A stretch of DNA of 64,000 nt from Fumia xinanensis. GTDB taxonomy: Bacteria > Bacillota > Clostridia > Oscillospirales > Ruminococcaceae. Of this stretch, positions 16,852-24,961 are shown piece by piece. The position numbers and the translations under genes were made by a program. Numbering within the stretch: position 1 is the first letter of the stretch; each line of letters opens with the position of its first letter. Location of the stretch: assembly GCF_014384905.1 (NCBI RefSeq), contig NZ_JACRSV010000001.1, positions 1,178,001 to 1,242,000 of the forward strand, given 5' to 3'. A model generated the notes under the pieces. That model searched no databases and was not told the DNA's origin. It was given only the letters and a program-made list of their open reading frames with translations.

Positions 16852-16880
16852 TTGACAAATCTTTCCTGCTTTCTTATACT
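16852..16880 (+). promoter_or_regulatory. Sigma-A promoter for the 124-residue hypothetical gene
   Basis: TTGACA (16852-16857), 17-base spacer, TATACT (16875-16880). Confidence 0.8.
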
Positions 16881-16938
16881 GGAATCAGATAGATGGTTTT
16901 CTATCGCAAAGCCGACCAAAAAGAAAGGGTGACAGCAG

Positions 16939-17313
16939 ATGACGACAAATCCATTACTGTTATTAGACAACAGCTCGATGATGTCAGTGGTAAACCGTGG
17001 GACCTTCAAATGTACCGATGTGACCTTTGAGGAGGCCAAGGCCATCCTCGACATGCACGACGAGGCTGACATTCTCCAATGTTTCTCAAACCGGGACATC
17101 GAGGACATCATTTACGGGCATCTCGGCATTACCCAGCGAAATTTCGCCTACAAGCACATCCGCGACATGCGGGTGGGCCAGGACGGATTGGTTTTCAAAA
17201 CCTACATTACTCCGTCGGAAACCCAGCCTATTATCCGGACCGATAAGGGCAACGAGGCTAAAAAAATCCAGAATGTCTACGTCTACTGCCAGCTGATTTC
17301 AAGAATCGAATAA
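16939..17313 (+). CDS. Hypothetical protein
   Basis: A 124-residue cytoplasmic protein with no recognised family. It begins TTNPLLLLDNSSMMSVVNRGTFKC and continues with an EEAKAILDMHDEADILQCFS helix region and a beta-rich C-terminus (GLVFKTYITPSE, NVYVYCQLISRIE). The order 'small strand, helix, D-I-I-Y-G-H-L-G-I' is faintly like the STIV B116/DUF1874 fold, which is too weak to call. A strong promoter and AAAGGG binding site show it is a real gene. Confidence 0.65.
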   Translation: MTTNPLLLLDNSSMMSVVNRGTFKCTDVTFEEAKAILDMHDEADILQCFSNRDIEDIIYGHLGITQRNFAYKHIRDMRVGQDGLVFKTYITPSETQPIIRTDKGNEAKKIQNVYVYCQLISRIE

Positions 17314-17334
17314 AATAGTGGCACTATTTCATAA

Positions 17335-17363
17335 TAACAGCTGGCGTTTCACGCTGTTTTTTG
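17335..17363 (+). terminator. Likely terminator after the 124-residue hypothetical gene
   Basis: Imperfect stem AACAGC-TG-GCG / CGC-TGTT around TTTCA, followed by T6. Confidence 0.55.
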
Positions 17364-17477
17364 CAGATTTCCTTTAATTTTGACTTGACAAATCTAGCTT
17401 TGCAGTCAACAATGGAATAATGGAAAGTGCCCGTGTTTGATACCTCCAATTCGCACAAAAGCGTTTTCCGAACAGCA

Positions 17478-17514
17478 GGTCCCGCGCAGCAAATACTGCG
17501 CGGGACCCTTTTTT
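17478..17514 (+). terminator. Strong orphan terminator on the plus strand
   Basis: Perfect 12-bp stem GGTCCCGCGCAG / CTGCGCGGGACC, loop CAAATA, then CT6. Its T run overlaps the stop codon of the minus-strand DUF2812 gene. No plus-strand ORF lies in the preceding 120 bases. Confidence 0.75.
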
Positions 17515-18049
17515 ACCGTTCCAGGTTTTTTCTGATCTGCCGTGTCACCCACCACAGGTATCCCGCAATGAACGCGAGGAGAAAAGCCTCTAAGGCAAGC
17601 TCCATCACCTGTTCCCATAATCCGCGAAGCCCGCAGACGACGATTCCAGCCATCAGTACCGCGATTCCCAGCAAAAACAGAATAAGAGCTGCCGTTACGG
17701 CGTTTTTGACCCGTTTGTTCCGTTTGACGAGGCTTTCGGTATCGGAAAAGGACTCGGGACGAATGTCGGTATAAGTCTTTCGCCAGACAAAACAGCTCGC
17801 CATCTGCCCGACAAACTCCCAGCCGAACTGCTCGTAGGTGTTCCGGTAATCGGCCTTTGGGAAGGCGTTCAGGTCAAATACATACCGGTATCGTCTCGGC
17901 TCGCTCTTGTGAAACACCATCCGAAAGGAGTCAAACTGCCTGATTTTTTCAACGTTCCAGCCTTGGAGAGCCATTTTTTCCAGCCACTCTTCATAATCCG
18001 CCGGAACCACCCTGCGAAAGACGGAAAACCACACTGCCTTTTTCTCCAT
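17513..18049 (-). CDS. DUF2812 membrane protein, PadR partner
   Basis: A 178-residue protein. The N-terminal soluble DUF2812 domain has the EEWLEKMALQGWNVEKIRQFDSFRMVF signature (about residues 19-45), followed by RYRYVFDLNAF and WEFVGQMASCFVWRK. Two membrane helices are near the C-terminus (about residues 113-135 and 149-170). DUF2812 genes commonly sit directly behind PadR regulators in Firmicutes. Here the ATG follows the PadR stop codon without a gap. Function unknown; a membrane stress output controlled by PadR is the usual proposal. Confidence 0.85.
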   Translation of the reverse strand: MEKKAVWFSVFRRVVPADYEEWLEKMALQGWNVEKIRQFDSFRMVFHKSEPRRYRYVFDLNAFPKADYRNTYEQFGWEFVGQMASCFVWRKTYTDIRPESFSDTESLVKRNKRVKNAVTAALILFLLGIAVLMAGIVVCGLRGLWEQVMELALEAFLLAFIAGYLWWVTRQIRKNLER

Positions 18050-18367
18050 TTAAATCAGCTCCTTTGCCGTTTCATAAAGCTGCGAGATACGCCGCGCCTC
18101 TTCCTTGAGAATAAGGGCTCCCGATTTGGTGATGCGGTACTCCTTCTTCCGGTCGATTTCCCGCACCGCTTCGATGAGGCGCTGTTTTTCCAGTTTGGAT
18201 AGGGTTTGGTAGACCGTGCCCGCTCCCAGAATGATGCGGCCGCCTGTGAGGGCTTCCACATACTGCATGATGCCGTAGCCGTGGCGCTCCTCCCGCAGCG
18301 AGAACAGGATGTAGAACATTGTTTCGCTCATGGGGAGAAAACGCTTTTTCAGCCGCTCCAGTTCCAT
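18050..18367 (-). CDS. PadR-family transcriptional regulator
   Basis: A 105-residue winged-helix repressor. PMSETMFYILFSLREERHGYGIMQYVEALTGGRIILGAGTVYQTLSKLEKQRLI is the PadR core (residues about 12-65), followed by the wing (DRKKEYRITKSGALIL). The start at 18367 is chosen because GGAAAGGA lies 10-11 bases before it; the upstream in-frame ATGs have no site. Its promoter at 18451-18479 contains one operator in the spacer and a second just downstream, so auto-repression is expected. It is cotranscribed with DUF2812. Confidence 0.92.
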   Translation of the reverse strand: MELERLKKRFLPMSETMFYILFSLREERHGYGIMQYVEALTGGRIILGAGTVYQTLSKLEKQRLIEAVREIDRKKEYRITKSGALILKEEARRISQLYETAKELI

Positions 18368-18425
18368 TTTTATCACATTCCTTTCCCTTTTTTCCATCAT
18401 CCAGAAAAACTCTGTTTTACTATTT

Positions 18426-18475
18426 ATCTATATCACGATGTGATATAGATATCATATATCACATCGTGATATATG
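18426..18475. promoter_or_regulatory. Twin PadR operators
   Basis: Two 19-base near-palindromes, TATATCACGATGTGATATA (18429-18447) and its exact reverse complement TATATCACATCGTGATATA (18455-18473), with centres 26 bases apart. Each extends to a 23-25 base palindrome. They fit the inverted-repeat operators of PadR dimers. Confidence 0.85.
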
Positions 18476-18479
18476 TCAA
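18451..18479 (-). promoter_or_regulatory. Sigma-A promoter of padR-DUF2812
   Basis: Minus strand TTGACA (18479-18474), 17-base spacer that is almost entirely operator sequence, TATGAT (18456-18451). Confidence 0.8.
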
Positions 18480-18595
18480 CAGTTATTTAGTAGAAATTTT
18501 TTCCAATCAAAAATCCAGAAAGCGTTTGCCTTACATAAAATTGCTTCGTATCCGCCGGCGTTTTAACGGGAAAACTAAATCCGAGGTGATAAAGT

Positions 18596-18835
18596 ATGTC
18601 TCAGGAAAGCGCATATTTTAAGGTGGAGAACATTGTGGGCAAACACGACGTCAAAGACATCAAACGCCGCCTGGACACGATTCACGGCGTGGAAAGCGTC
18701 GCAGTCAACGCACAAACCTCACAGGTGTCCGTTGACTACGACAGCTCAGGAACCTCATACGACCAAATCGAAAACACATTGAATAAAATGGGTTATCAGA
18801 TTATCGACGACCACAGCCGCATCAACACCCGATAA
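18596..18835 (+). CDS. HMA-fold protein lacking the metal-binding cysteines
   Basis: A 79-residue ferredoxin-like HMA domain as in CopZ-type chaperones: KVENIVGKHDVKDIKRRLDTIHGVESVAVNAQTSQVSVDYD, then QIENTLNKMGYQI. The two cysteines of the usual GMxCxxC are replaced by Gly15 and Asp18 (VGKHD), so copper cannot be bound in the normal way. GAGGTGATAAAGT precedes the ATG. It may be a structural or regulatory relative. It is monocistronic before a terminator. Confidence 0.75.
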   Translation: MSQESAYFKVENIVGKHDVKDIKRRLDTIHGVESVAVNAQTSQVSVDYDSSGTSYDQIENTLNKMGYQIIDDHSRINTR

Positions 18836-18843
18836 GCCTCGAA

Positions 18844-18878
18844 CCGCCGCCTGAAAATTTCAGTCGGCGGATTTTTTT
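18844..18878 (+). terminator. Terminator of the HMA-like gene
   Basis: Stem CCGCCG-CC-TGAAA / TTTCAG-T-CGGCGG followed by AT7. Confidence 0.8.
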
Positions 18879-18938
18879 GGTATTTTTTTGCCCTTTCTGC
18901 CCAAGCTAAATCTAACAAAACAAAAAGAGGTGTTTTTC

Positions 18939-19205
18939 ATGCCACGAGGCGTAAAAAAATCCGTCAACTATGACGAAGAGCTGATGAAAATTGACGCGCA
19001 AATCACCCGCTGGACCAACACCATCAAAGAGCTGCAGGACAAAAAGACAGCCCTCCTCAATCAAAAAGAGCAAAAAGAGCTTTCCGAGCTGAAAGAGGTG
19101 GTGGAGTCCTCCGGTATGACGGTTCACGACCTGATGCAGATGGTACAGCATCCTGAAGCGGCGGCAGAAAGCGAAAACTGCATGAAACCCAACGACTGTT
19201 ACTAA
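18939..19205 (+). CDS. Small coiled-coil protein of unknown function
   Basis: An 88-residue protein starting MPRGVKKSVNYDEELMKID. Residues about 15-60 are a charged heptad-like coiled coil (IDAQITRWTNTIKELQDKK and LLNQKEQKELSELKEVV), followed by MTVHDLMQMVQ. I have seen the MPRG(V)KK-coiled-coil type as a conserved hypothetical in Clostridia but know no function. AGAGGTG precedes the ATG at 18939. Confidence 0.65.
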   Translation: MPRGVKKSVNYDEELMKIDAQITRWTNTIKELQDKKTALLNQKEQKELSELKEVVESSGMTVHDLMQMVQHPEAAAESENCMKPNDCY

Positions 19206-19207
19206 AC

Positions 19208-19247
19208 AAAACGGCGCTTGTGTTGAGACACAGGCGCCGTTTTGTTT
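19208..19247. terminator. Bidirectional terminator
   Basis: Stem AACGGCGCCTGTG-type arms (AACGGCGC-TTGTG / CAC-AGGCGCCGTT) around TTGAGA, with A run and T run, between the coiled-coil gene and ppk. Confidence 0.8.
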
Positions 19248-19266
19248 TTCATATTTTGACTTGAAA

Positions 19267-21405
19267 CTACCTTTTTCCTCTCCTGAAGGGCAGTTTCCGC
19301 CGTACTCCGGCGAATAATTCCCCTATGGAACGACTTTTACCGCTTTCTGCCGGGGCCGCAGCTTCGGCCCTCAGGATAAATTCCTCTTGAGCGCAGAGGG
19401 GCCTTTGCCCGTCGGGGGTGCGCAGGGTATAGCTCCCGTCAGAGTGCATCTCCCGGGCCTTAACGTTATCGCGGAGCAGGATTTCCATCATCCGCAGAAT
19501 CTGCCTTTTGAGCTTTACATCCTTGACCGGGGCGGCAATCTCCACCCGCTTGTCAGTATTTCGGGTCATCATGTCGCCGGAGCCGATATAGACGGCCGTT
19601 TCCTCCCCGTCGCCGAAGCAGTAGACGCGGGAGTGCTCCAAAAACCGCCCGACGATGCTGATAATCTCAATGTTGTCGGTTTCGCCGGGGATTCCCGGCA
19701 GAAGGCAGCAGATCCCCCGGACAATGAGCTTGATGGGAACATTGGCCTTGGACGCCTGGGCCAGCTTTTCCATGACAATCTTGTCGGTCATGGAGTTGCA
19801 TTTCATCAGGATGCCGCAAGGCTTTCCCGCCCGCGCCTTGGCGATTTCCCCGTCGATCATCCGTAGGACGTTCTGCTTAAATCCATTGGGGGCGATCCAC
19901 AGAGTGCGGTATTCGCCTTTTCGATTCGACAGGGACATGTTGAGGAAAAAGTCGGCGGCGTCCCGGCCGATTTGAGGGTCGGCAGTGATGAGGGACAGGT
20001 CGGTGTAGAGCTTCGCCGTCTTTTCATTGTAGTTTCCGGTGCCGATTTGGGTAATCGTAAGGATTTTTCCCGCCGCCTTTCGGGTGATGAGGCAGATTTT
20101 CGAGTGTACCTTGAACCCATCTAAGCCGTAGATGACCCGGCAGCCGGCTTCTTCCAGCCGCTGGGCCCATTCGATGTTGTTTTCTTCGTCGAACCGGGCG
20201 CGGAGCTCCATCAAAACGGTGACTTCCTTGCCGTTTTCCGCCGCCTCGATGAGGGATTCCGCCAGTTTCGACTGCCTTGCGATGCGGTAAAGGGTGATCC
20301 GAATAGACAGGACGGTTTCGTCGTTTGCCGCTTCCCTGATGAGCTGCAAAAAGGGCTGCATACTCTCGTAGGGGTAGCTTAAAAGGATATCCCGGCGGGC
20401 CGCCTGCATCAGGACGCTCTCCCTGGGACGAATAGCGGCGGAAGGCCGGGGTTGATAAGCGGGCAGCAGCATCCGCTCTTTCTGCTCCGGCGTCAGGCGC
20501 TTTTCGATCTCCCCGACGAAGGACAGGTCCATGGGAGAAGTGGTAAAGAACACCTGATGGCTCGACAGGCCCAGCTTATCTTTTAAAAATTCCATCGTCT
20601 TTTTCTTGAGGCTCCCCTGGATCTCCAGCCGGACGGGAGAAAGCCGCTGCCGCTTTTTGAGGATTTTCTTCATGTGCTGACGGTAGTCGTCGTCTTCGTC
20701 CAGTTCCCTGGCGTCGGTGTCGATGTCGGCGTTGCGGGTCACCGAAAAGACCGCCTTGCTGACCACCTTGTAGAGGGCGAATACCTCGTTTGCGTAGTGG
20801 AGGATCAGTTCCTCCAGCGAAATGCAGCAGAGCCGCCCCCTGCCAGGGAAAAACAGCCGCCGCACTCCGCCGGGCAGCGGGATGATGCCGCAGAGACGGT
20901 TTCCGTCCTGCTCCAGCTCGACAGCAATGTTCAGCGACTTATTGGCGATAAAGGGAAAGGGGTGCCGCGGGTCGATGATCTGGGGCGATAGGAGGGGCCG
21001 TATTTCCCGGGAAAAGTACTCCCCCGCCTCCTTTTTCTCGTCTTTTGTCAGCTCCATATAGGACAGCAATGAGACCCCGGAAACGCTCAGTTCGTTGACG
21101 ACCTCTCTGTAAACCTCGTCCTTGCGGGCGCAGAGGGCCCGGGCTTCGGCGTAGATGGCGGTGAGCTGTTCCTTGGCGTTCATGCCGGTTTTGTTGTCGA
21201 TATAATCCGGGGCGAAATGCATATAATCAGTGAGGCTTCCCACCCGCACCATAAAAAATTCGTCCAGGTTTGTAGAAAATATGGATACGAACTGGAGCCT
21301 CGTCAGCACCGGGGTCTCCCGGCAGAGGGCCTCGTTGAGCACCCGTTCGTTGAATTTGAGCCAGGATAGTTCCCGATTGACCATATAGGCGGGATAACCG
21401 TCCAT
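19267..21405 (-). CDS. ppk: Polyphosphate kinase 1
   Basis: A 712-residue enzyme that makes inorganic polyphosphate from ATP. The N-terminal NRELSWLKFNERVLNEA and FVSIFSTNLDEFFMVRVG blocks are diagnostic. The catalytic-core histidine lies in GFKVHSKICLITRK and the second conserved histidine in FLEHSRVYCFGDG, followed by VYIGSGDMMTRNTDKRVE. Length matches the family. Its ATG shares one base with the stop of ppx (TGATG), so the two are translationally coupled. Confidence 0.95.
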   Translation of the reverse strand: MDGYPAYMVNRELSWLKFNERVLNEALCRETPVLTRLQFVSIFSTNLDEFFMVRVGSLTDYMHFAPDYIDNKTGMNAKEQLTAIYAEARALCARKDEVYREVVNELSVSGVSLLSYMELTKDEKKEAGEYFSREIRPLLSPQIIDPRHPFPFIANKSLNIAVELEQDGNRLCGIIPLPGGVRRLFFPGRGRLCCISLEELILHYANEVFALYKVVSKAVFSVTRNADIDTDARELDEDDDYRQHMKKILKKRQRLSPVRLEIQGSLKKKTMEFLKDKLGLSSHQVFFTTSPMDLSFVGEIEKRLTPEQKERMLLPAYQPRPSAAIRPRESVLMQAARRDILLSYPYESMQPFLQLIREAANDETVLSIRITLYRIARQSKLAESLIEAAENGKEVTVLMELRARFDEENNIEWAQRLEEAGCRVIYGLDGFKVHSKICLITRKAAGKILTITQIGTGNYNEKTAKLYTDLSLITADPQIGRDAADFFLNMSLSNRKGEYRTLWIAPNGFKQNVLRMIDGEIAKARAGKPCGILMKCNSMTDKIVMEKLAQASKANVPIKLIVRGICCLLPGIPGETDNIEIISIVGRFLEHSRVYCFGDGEETAVYIGSGDMMTRNTDKRVEIAAPVKDVKLKRQILRMMEILLRDNVKAREMHSDGSYTLRTPDGQRPLCAQEEFILRAEAAAPAESGKSRSIGELFAGVRRKLPFRRGKR

Positions 21406-22316
21406 CAATTGTCCCCTCCGTTTTTCAGTACATGTTCGATGAGATAGCCTTCCCGGACGCCGTAGCGGCTGACTACCACTTCCGATACGCCGAACCGTTT
21501 GGCCAGTTCGCTAAGGATGGTGAGCCCCGGCTGGATGGTCAGCATCCGTTCCGGCACCATTTTATAGATTTTGCGGCAAAGATTCACGTCGCCCTTTTTG
21601 AAGATTTTCACGAGCATGCCTAAGAATCCGGCGTCCAGCCGCTGAACGTCCCGGGGCACTTTATAGAGCTCGTGGCAGATTTTTTTGAATGCCCGGGCCG
21701 TGCCACCGACCCCCACCAGCGTCTTTACCGGTTCCATAGGCGCCCAATAGAGGGTGCTCAGGTTGTCGAGGATCCCCTGCCGCATCAGCTTGCGCTCTTC
21801 GTTATCTAAGGTGACGCCGCCAGCGTACTTGGTGTACATATTGAGGGAACCCATGGGGATGCTTGTAAGGTTTGAGATGCGTCCGTCGGCAAAAAGGACG
21901 ATCTCGGTACTGCCGCCGCCGATATCTACCAGCACCCCGTCCTGCACCGAGAGAAACTGAGTGGCGCCGATGAAATCGAGCCTTGCCTCCTCGTCGCCGG
22001 AGATGACGGCGACCTTAAGGCCGGTTCGCTCTTCGATAAAACGGACCGCTTCCTCCTGGTTCACAGCGTTGCGGAGAGACGCCGTAGCAAAGACTGAGAC
22101 ATGATCGATGCCGAACTTGCGGAGAACTTCGACAAAGGCGGCAATGGTGTCAGCGGCCCGGTACATGCCCTCTTCGGTGAGGATTCCATCCTCGATGTAT
22201 CCAGCCAGGCCCACAGTCTCCTTTTTGTCGATCATGGGGCTGATGGCGTCTCCGGCGCACTGGTAAACTGACATACGAATGGAGTTGGAACCCACGTCAA
22301 TCACAGCATGAATCAT
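21405..22316 (-). CDS. ppx: Exopolyphosphatase/guanosine pentaphosphatase (Ppx/GppA family)
   Basis: A 303-residue actin-fold phosphatase. The ATP-binding-type loops are VIDVGSNSIRMSVYQ (residues 5-19) and VLVDIGGGSTEIVLF (about 130-145), with a catalytic Glu region ATASLRNAVNQEEAV. It degrades polyphosphate or hydrolyses pppGpp. It is the short, single-domain form without the C-terminal HD-like extension found in the E. coli enzyme. Being in one operon with ppk gives a synthesis/degradation pair for polyphosphate storage and stress control. Confidence 0.92.
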   Translation of the reverse strand: MIHAVIDVGSNSIRMSVYQCAGDAISPMIDKKETVGLAGYIEDGILTEEGMYRAADTIAAFVEVLRKFGIDHVSVFATASLRNAVNQEEAVRFIEERTGLKVAVISGDEEARLDFIGATQFLSVQDGVLVDIGGGSTEIVLFADGRISNLTSIPMGSLNMYTKYAGGVTLDNEERKLMRQGILDNLSTLYWAPMEPVKTLVGVGGTARAFKKICHELYKVPRDVQRLDAGFLGMLVKIFKKGDVNLCRKIYKMVPERMLTIQPGLTILSELAKRFGVSEVVVSRYGVREGYLIEHVLKNGGDN

Positions 22317-22510
22317 TTAAATCCTGTCCTTTCCCCGCAAAAACTCTATTTTCTTTTAGTATAACCGATTGACTAACTAAATTCCATTCTTTAACTGTAA
22401 AAAACATGCAAAATTTGGTAAATTTTTATAAATTGTTCTCGGATTACCGTTATTTCGACTCCATAAAAGTTTGGTTCTCCATTCTATGCGGAAAAAAGCG
22501 GCATTATGCA

Positions 22511-22539
22511 TGGACAGCCGGAATTTTTCCTGTTACAAT
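22511..22539 (+). promoter_or_regulatory. Sigma-A promoter for the VOC protein gene
   Basis: TGGACA (22511-22516), 17-base spacer, TACAAT (22534-22539). Confidence 0.65.
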
Positions 22540-22568
22540 GAAACAAAAACACTCAAAGGAGAAAAATG

Positions 22569-23033
22569 ATGAAATACAGCGGTACAGTTCTATCAGTGTC
22601 GGACGTGAACGCATCGAGAAAATTCTACGAGAATTTGTTCGGGCTGGAGCTCTATCAGGACTATGGGATCAACATTTCCTTTACCTGCGGGCTGTCGCTC
22701 CAGCAAAATTTTGACTGGCTCACAGGCCTTCCGAAAGAAAAAATCCTCAAAGATGCCAACAATATGGAACTCTGTTTCGAGGAAGCGGATTTCGACGGCT
22801 TTCTCCGCAAGCTCTCACAATATCCCGGCGTCGCCTACCTGAGCGATGTGGTGGAGCACGGATGGGGACAGCGGGTGGTGCGGTTTTACGACCCGGACGG
22901 GCATCTGATTGAAGTGGGGGAAGAGATGAAAATGGTGGTTAATCGTTTTCTCGCTTCCGGCATGTCCCTGGCACAGGTTTCGAAGAGGATGGACGTTTCC
23001 ATTGAAGATTTGGAAAAAGTGTTAAGTGAATAA
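22569..23033 (+). CDS. VOC (glyoxalase/bleomycin resistance) family protein with C-terminal HTH-like tail
   Basis: A 154-residue protein. Residues 1-120 have the two beta-alpha-beta-beta-beta units of the VOC fold (VLSVSDVNASRKFYENLFGLELY; VVRFYDPDGHLIEVGEEM). The last about 30 residues (SGMSLAQVSKRMDVSIEDLEKVLSE) look like a short helix-turn-helix. The second of two adjacent ATGs (22569) is better placed (7 bases) behind AAAGGAG. VOC proteins isomerise or bind small molecules with a metal ion; the substrate is unknown. Confidence 0.82.
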   Translation: MKYSGTVLSVSDVNASRKFYENLFGLELYQDYGINISFTCGLSLQQNFDWLTGLPKEKILKDANNMELCFEEADFDGFLRKLSQYPGVAYLSDVVEHGWGQRVVRFYDPDGHLIEVGEEMKMVVNRFLASGMSLAQVSKRMDVSIEDLEKVLSE

Positions 23034-23062
23034 CTTTACAGATGAGGAAAGAAGGAAATTTC

Positions 23063-23567
23063 GTGGAATACTGGGATATCTGCGACAGCGAAGGAAATTT
23101 GACCGGCCACGTCGTCCCCAAGGGAACTGCCTTTGGAGAAGGTGAATATCATTTGGCTATGGAGGCGTGGATCGTAAGCTCAAACCGGCAGATCCTCATC
23201 CAGCGGCGTGCGGAAAGCTGCGAGGTGTTGGGCGGTGTGGGGCCTGACCACCGGGCGGATGGTGGCAGGAGAGGACACTAGGACGGGGGCTGTGCGGGAA
23301 ATCCGGGAAGAACTGGGGCTGTCGGTGGAGGCGAAATCACTGCGGCACCTGCTCCGGGTGGCCAGGCCGAACCATCTGGTCTGGGACGTATACGCCCTGA
23401 GAATGGACGTGGATCTGAAAGACCTGACACTCCAGCCGGAAGAAGTGGCGGAAGCGCGCTGGGTGGATGAAGCCACCTTTCGGAGGATGCTCCGGTCAGG
23501 AGAACTGTTTTCCTATCCAGAAATCGAAGAAATGCTCCTTAAAGCCCTCACTTTGGCAGACGTTTGA
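23063..23567 (+). pseudogene. Nudix hydrolase, frameshifted
   Basis: The first part reads VEYWDICDSEGNLTGHVVPKG...ILIQRRAESCEVL (GTG start at 23063 behind GAAGGAA) and the second part WGLTTGRMVAGEDTRTGAVREIREELGLSV...ARWVDEATFRRML. Together they make one Nudix protein with the G-x5-E-x7-REIREELGL box. The frame changes between about 23232 and 23250: one extra base or two missing bases. The first frame then ends at a TAG at 23279-23281. Either a real recent inactivation or a sequencing error. Intact relatives hydrolyse nucleoside diphosphates linked to another group, often isopentenyl-PP isomerase-like or mutator types. Confidence 0.8.
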
Positions 23568-23649
23568 CTAAACCGCCCTTCCTTCGGGAACACTAATGCA
23601 AAAGCAACAACCGGTTTTGGAGCCGGGCCCAGAAAGGAAGGAACCGTTT

Positions 23650-24069
23650 ATGATACACCCTTATTTGAGCTTTTCCGGCAACTGCCGGGAAGCCCTGGAG
23701 TTTTACGAAAAAGCCTTCGAGACCGAGCCACCCCGCATCTTGACCTTTGGGGACAGTCCGGCGGCTAAAGATCTCCCTTTGACAGAAACGGACAAAAGGC
23801 GGGTCATGCATGGTGAAATGGTCATTGCCGGAAGCCGTGTCATGGCTTCCGATGTGCCAAATGGCATGAACTTCACCGTGGGAAACAGCATCAGCCTTGC
23901 CATAACAGGAGGTGACGAACGGAAGCTCCGCAAATGGTTTACCGCCCTCCAACGGGAGGGCCATGTGGATATGGAACCCATTCAAACGCCCTGGAGCCGG
24001 TTTTACGGCATCGTCACCGACAAATTTGGTGTCCGCTGGCAGCTCACTCACGAAAACGAACAGCGCTAG
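23650..24069 (+). CDS. PhnB-like VOC family protein
   Basis: A 139-residue protein of the PhnB/3-demethylubiquinone methyltransferase-like VOC branch: IHPYLSFSGNCREALEFYEKAFETE at the start, then VMHGEMVIAGSRVMASD, and TPWSRFYGIVTDKFGVRWQL near the end. The start ATG at 23650 follows AAGGAAGGAA. It follows the broken Nudix gene and ends in a strong hairpin. Likely a small-molecule binding or modifying protein; the substrate is unknown. Confidence 0.85.
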   Translation: MIHPYLSFSGNCREALEFYEKAFETEPPRILTFGDSPAAKDLPLTETDKRRVMHGEMVIAGSRVMASDVPNGMNFTVGNSISLAITGGDERKLRKWFTALQREGHVDMEPIQTPWSRFYGIVTDKFGVRWQLTHENEQR

Positions 24070-24097
24070 AAAGGCGGGGAAATTTCCCCGCCTTTCA
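24070..24097 (+). terminator. Terminator of the PhnB-like gene
   Basis: Perfect stem AAAGGCGGGG / CCCCGCCTTT around AAATTT. Confidence 0.75.
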
Positions 24098-24130
24098 ATT
24101 TGCCTTTTTGAGTTCTACGTTTTTCCTAGC

Positions 24131-24168
24131 CGTAACAAAAAATATAAGTAGAATAGCTATTTTTTATT
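24131..24168. repeat. Short copy of an AT-rich palindromic element
   Basis: Begins CGTAACAAAAAATA and ends AGCTATTTTTTATT, the same two ends as the longer element at 36258-36320, but with a shorter interior. Confidence 0.4.
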
Positions 24169-24370
24169 GATTTTACAGGCAAAAATCGTCTTATAATTTC
24201 TTGAAAGTGTTTATAGAAACGAAGAACAAGCCTGTATTTTCAACGGTTTTCTCGTTTTTGCCCTTACGAGCCGAAACAAGGGAAAAGCCAAACTGCTTTT
24301 TCGGCAGGTAATAAGAGCCCTCGGCGTTTGAGAGCGAAATGCACCTCTCGCACAAACCTCCGGTTTATAC

Positions 24371-24961
24371 TTAGCGTATTTCTGTTTCGACTGTAGTCTG
24401 TTTTTCCTTTGTGAGCGTATTATCTTTGTATAAAAACAACTCACCTGTTTCATTTTCAAAAAACAATACTAACATATTCTCAGACGCTCCATATAAAAAT
24501 AAATCTGGAGCCAAACACTGTAGTTGTATACGTTCATTGTAAGAAGTTTTGGTAAGCAGATTATAACTTCTATCGCATCGTTCATGCCATAACTTTTGAT
24601 ATGCACTTTTATCCAAGATACGACTTTCTAAATGTTTAATATGAGATATTTTGAATCTCTTGCACCAATCAATATCCGCTTTATATAACATTTGCCCAAT
24701 CTGATTCGTAATAATATCATCATTATCATAGACTACGGGCAAAACAGAAACACCGTTTTTATATGCAACATATGTCCTTGTATGACCGTCTGTAAGTGTA
24801 TATATATTGTTCCCAAAATCATGAACTAGCAAGGGTTGAAAATTGTCCATGCGCTGTGGATCAAACCATTCCATTACAGATGCAACCTTATCTGAACTAA
24901 GATATATTTGACTAAGACCGAGCAAGTCGATATTTAATAGTCTTACCCCGTGAAATTCCAT
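24371..24961 (-). CDS. ParB/Srx-like domain protein, AT-rich orphan
   Basis: A 196-residue protein. NIYTLTDGHTRTYVAYKNGVSVLPVVYDND (about residues 52-81) resembles the DGHxR motif of the ParB/sulfiredoxin nuclease-like fold. The rest (helical middle, ENETGELFLYKDN tail) is unassigned. AAGGAG precedes the ATG at 24961. The gene is much richer in A and T than its neighbours and is flanked by long AT-rich non-coding DNA, which suggests horizontal gain. Function unknown. It is not a chromosome-partition ParB, since it lacks the HTH and C-terminal domains. Confidence 0.65.
   Translation of the reverse strand: MEFHGVRLLNIDLLGLSQIYLSSDKVASVMEWFDPQRMDNFQPLLVHDFGNNIYTLTDGHTRTYVAYKNGVSVLPVVYDNDDIITNQIGQMLYKADIDWCKRFKISHIKHLESRILDKSAYQKLWHERCDRSYNLLTKTSYNERIQLQCLAPDLFLYGASENMLVLFFENETGELFLYKDNTLTKEKQTTVETEIR

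Noticed and set aside
16939..17313. STIV B116/DUF1874 viral protein
   Set aside because: Only a faint resemblance in secondary-structure order; key residues do not align convincingly by eye.
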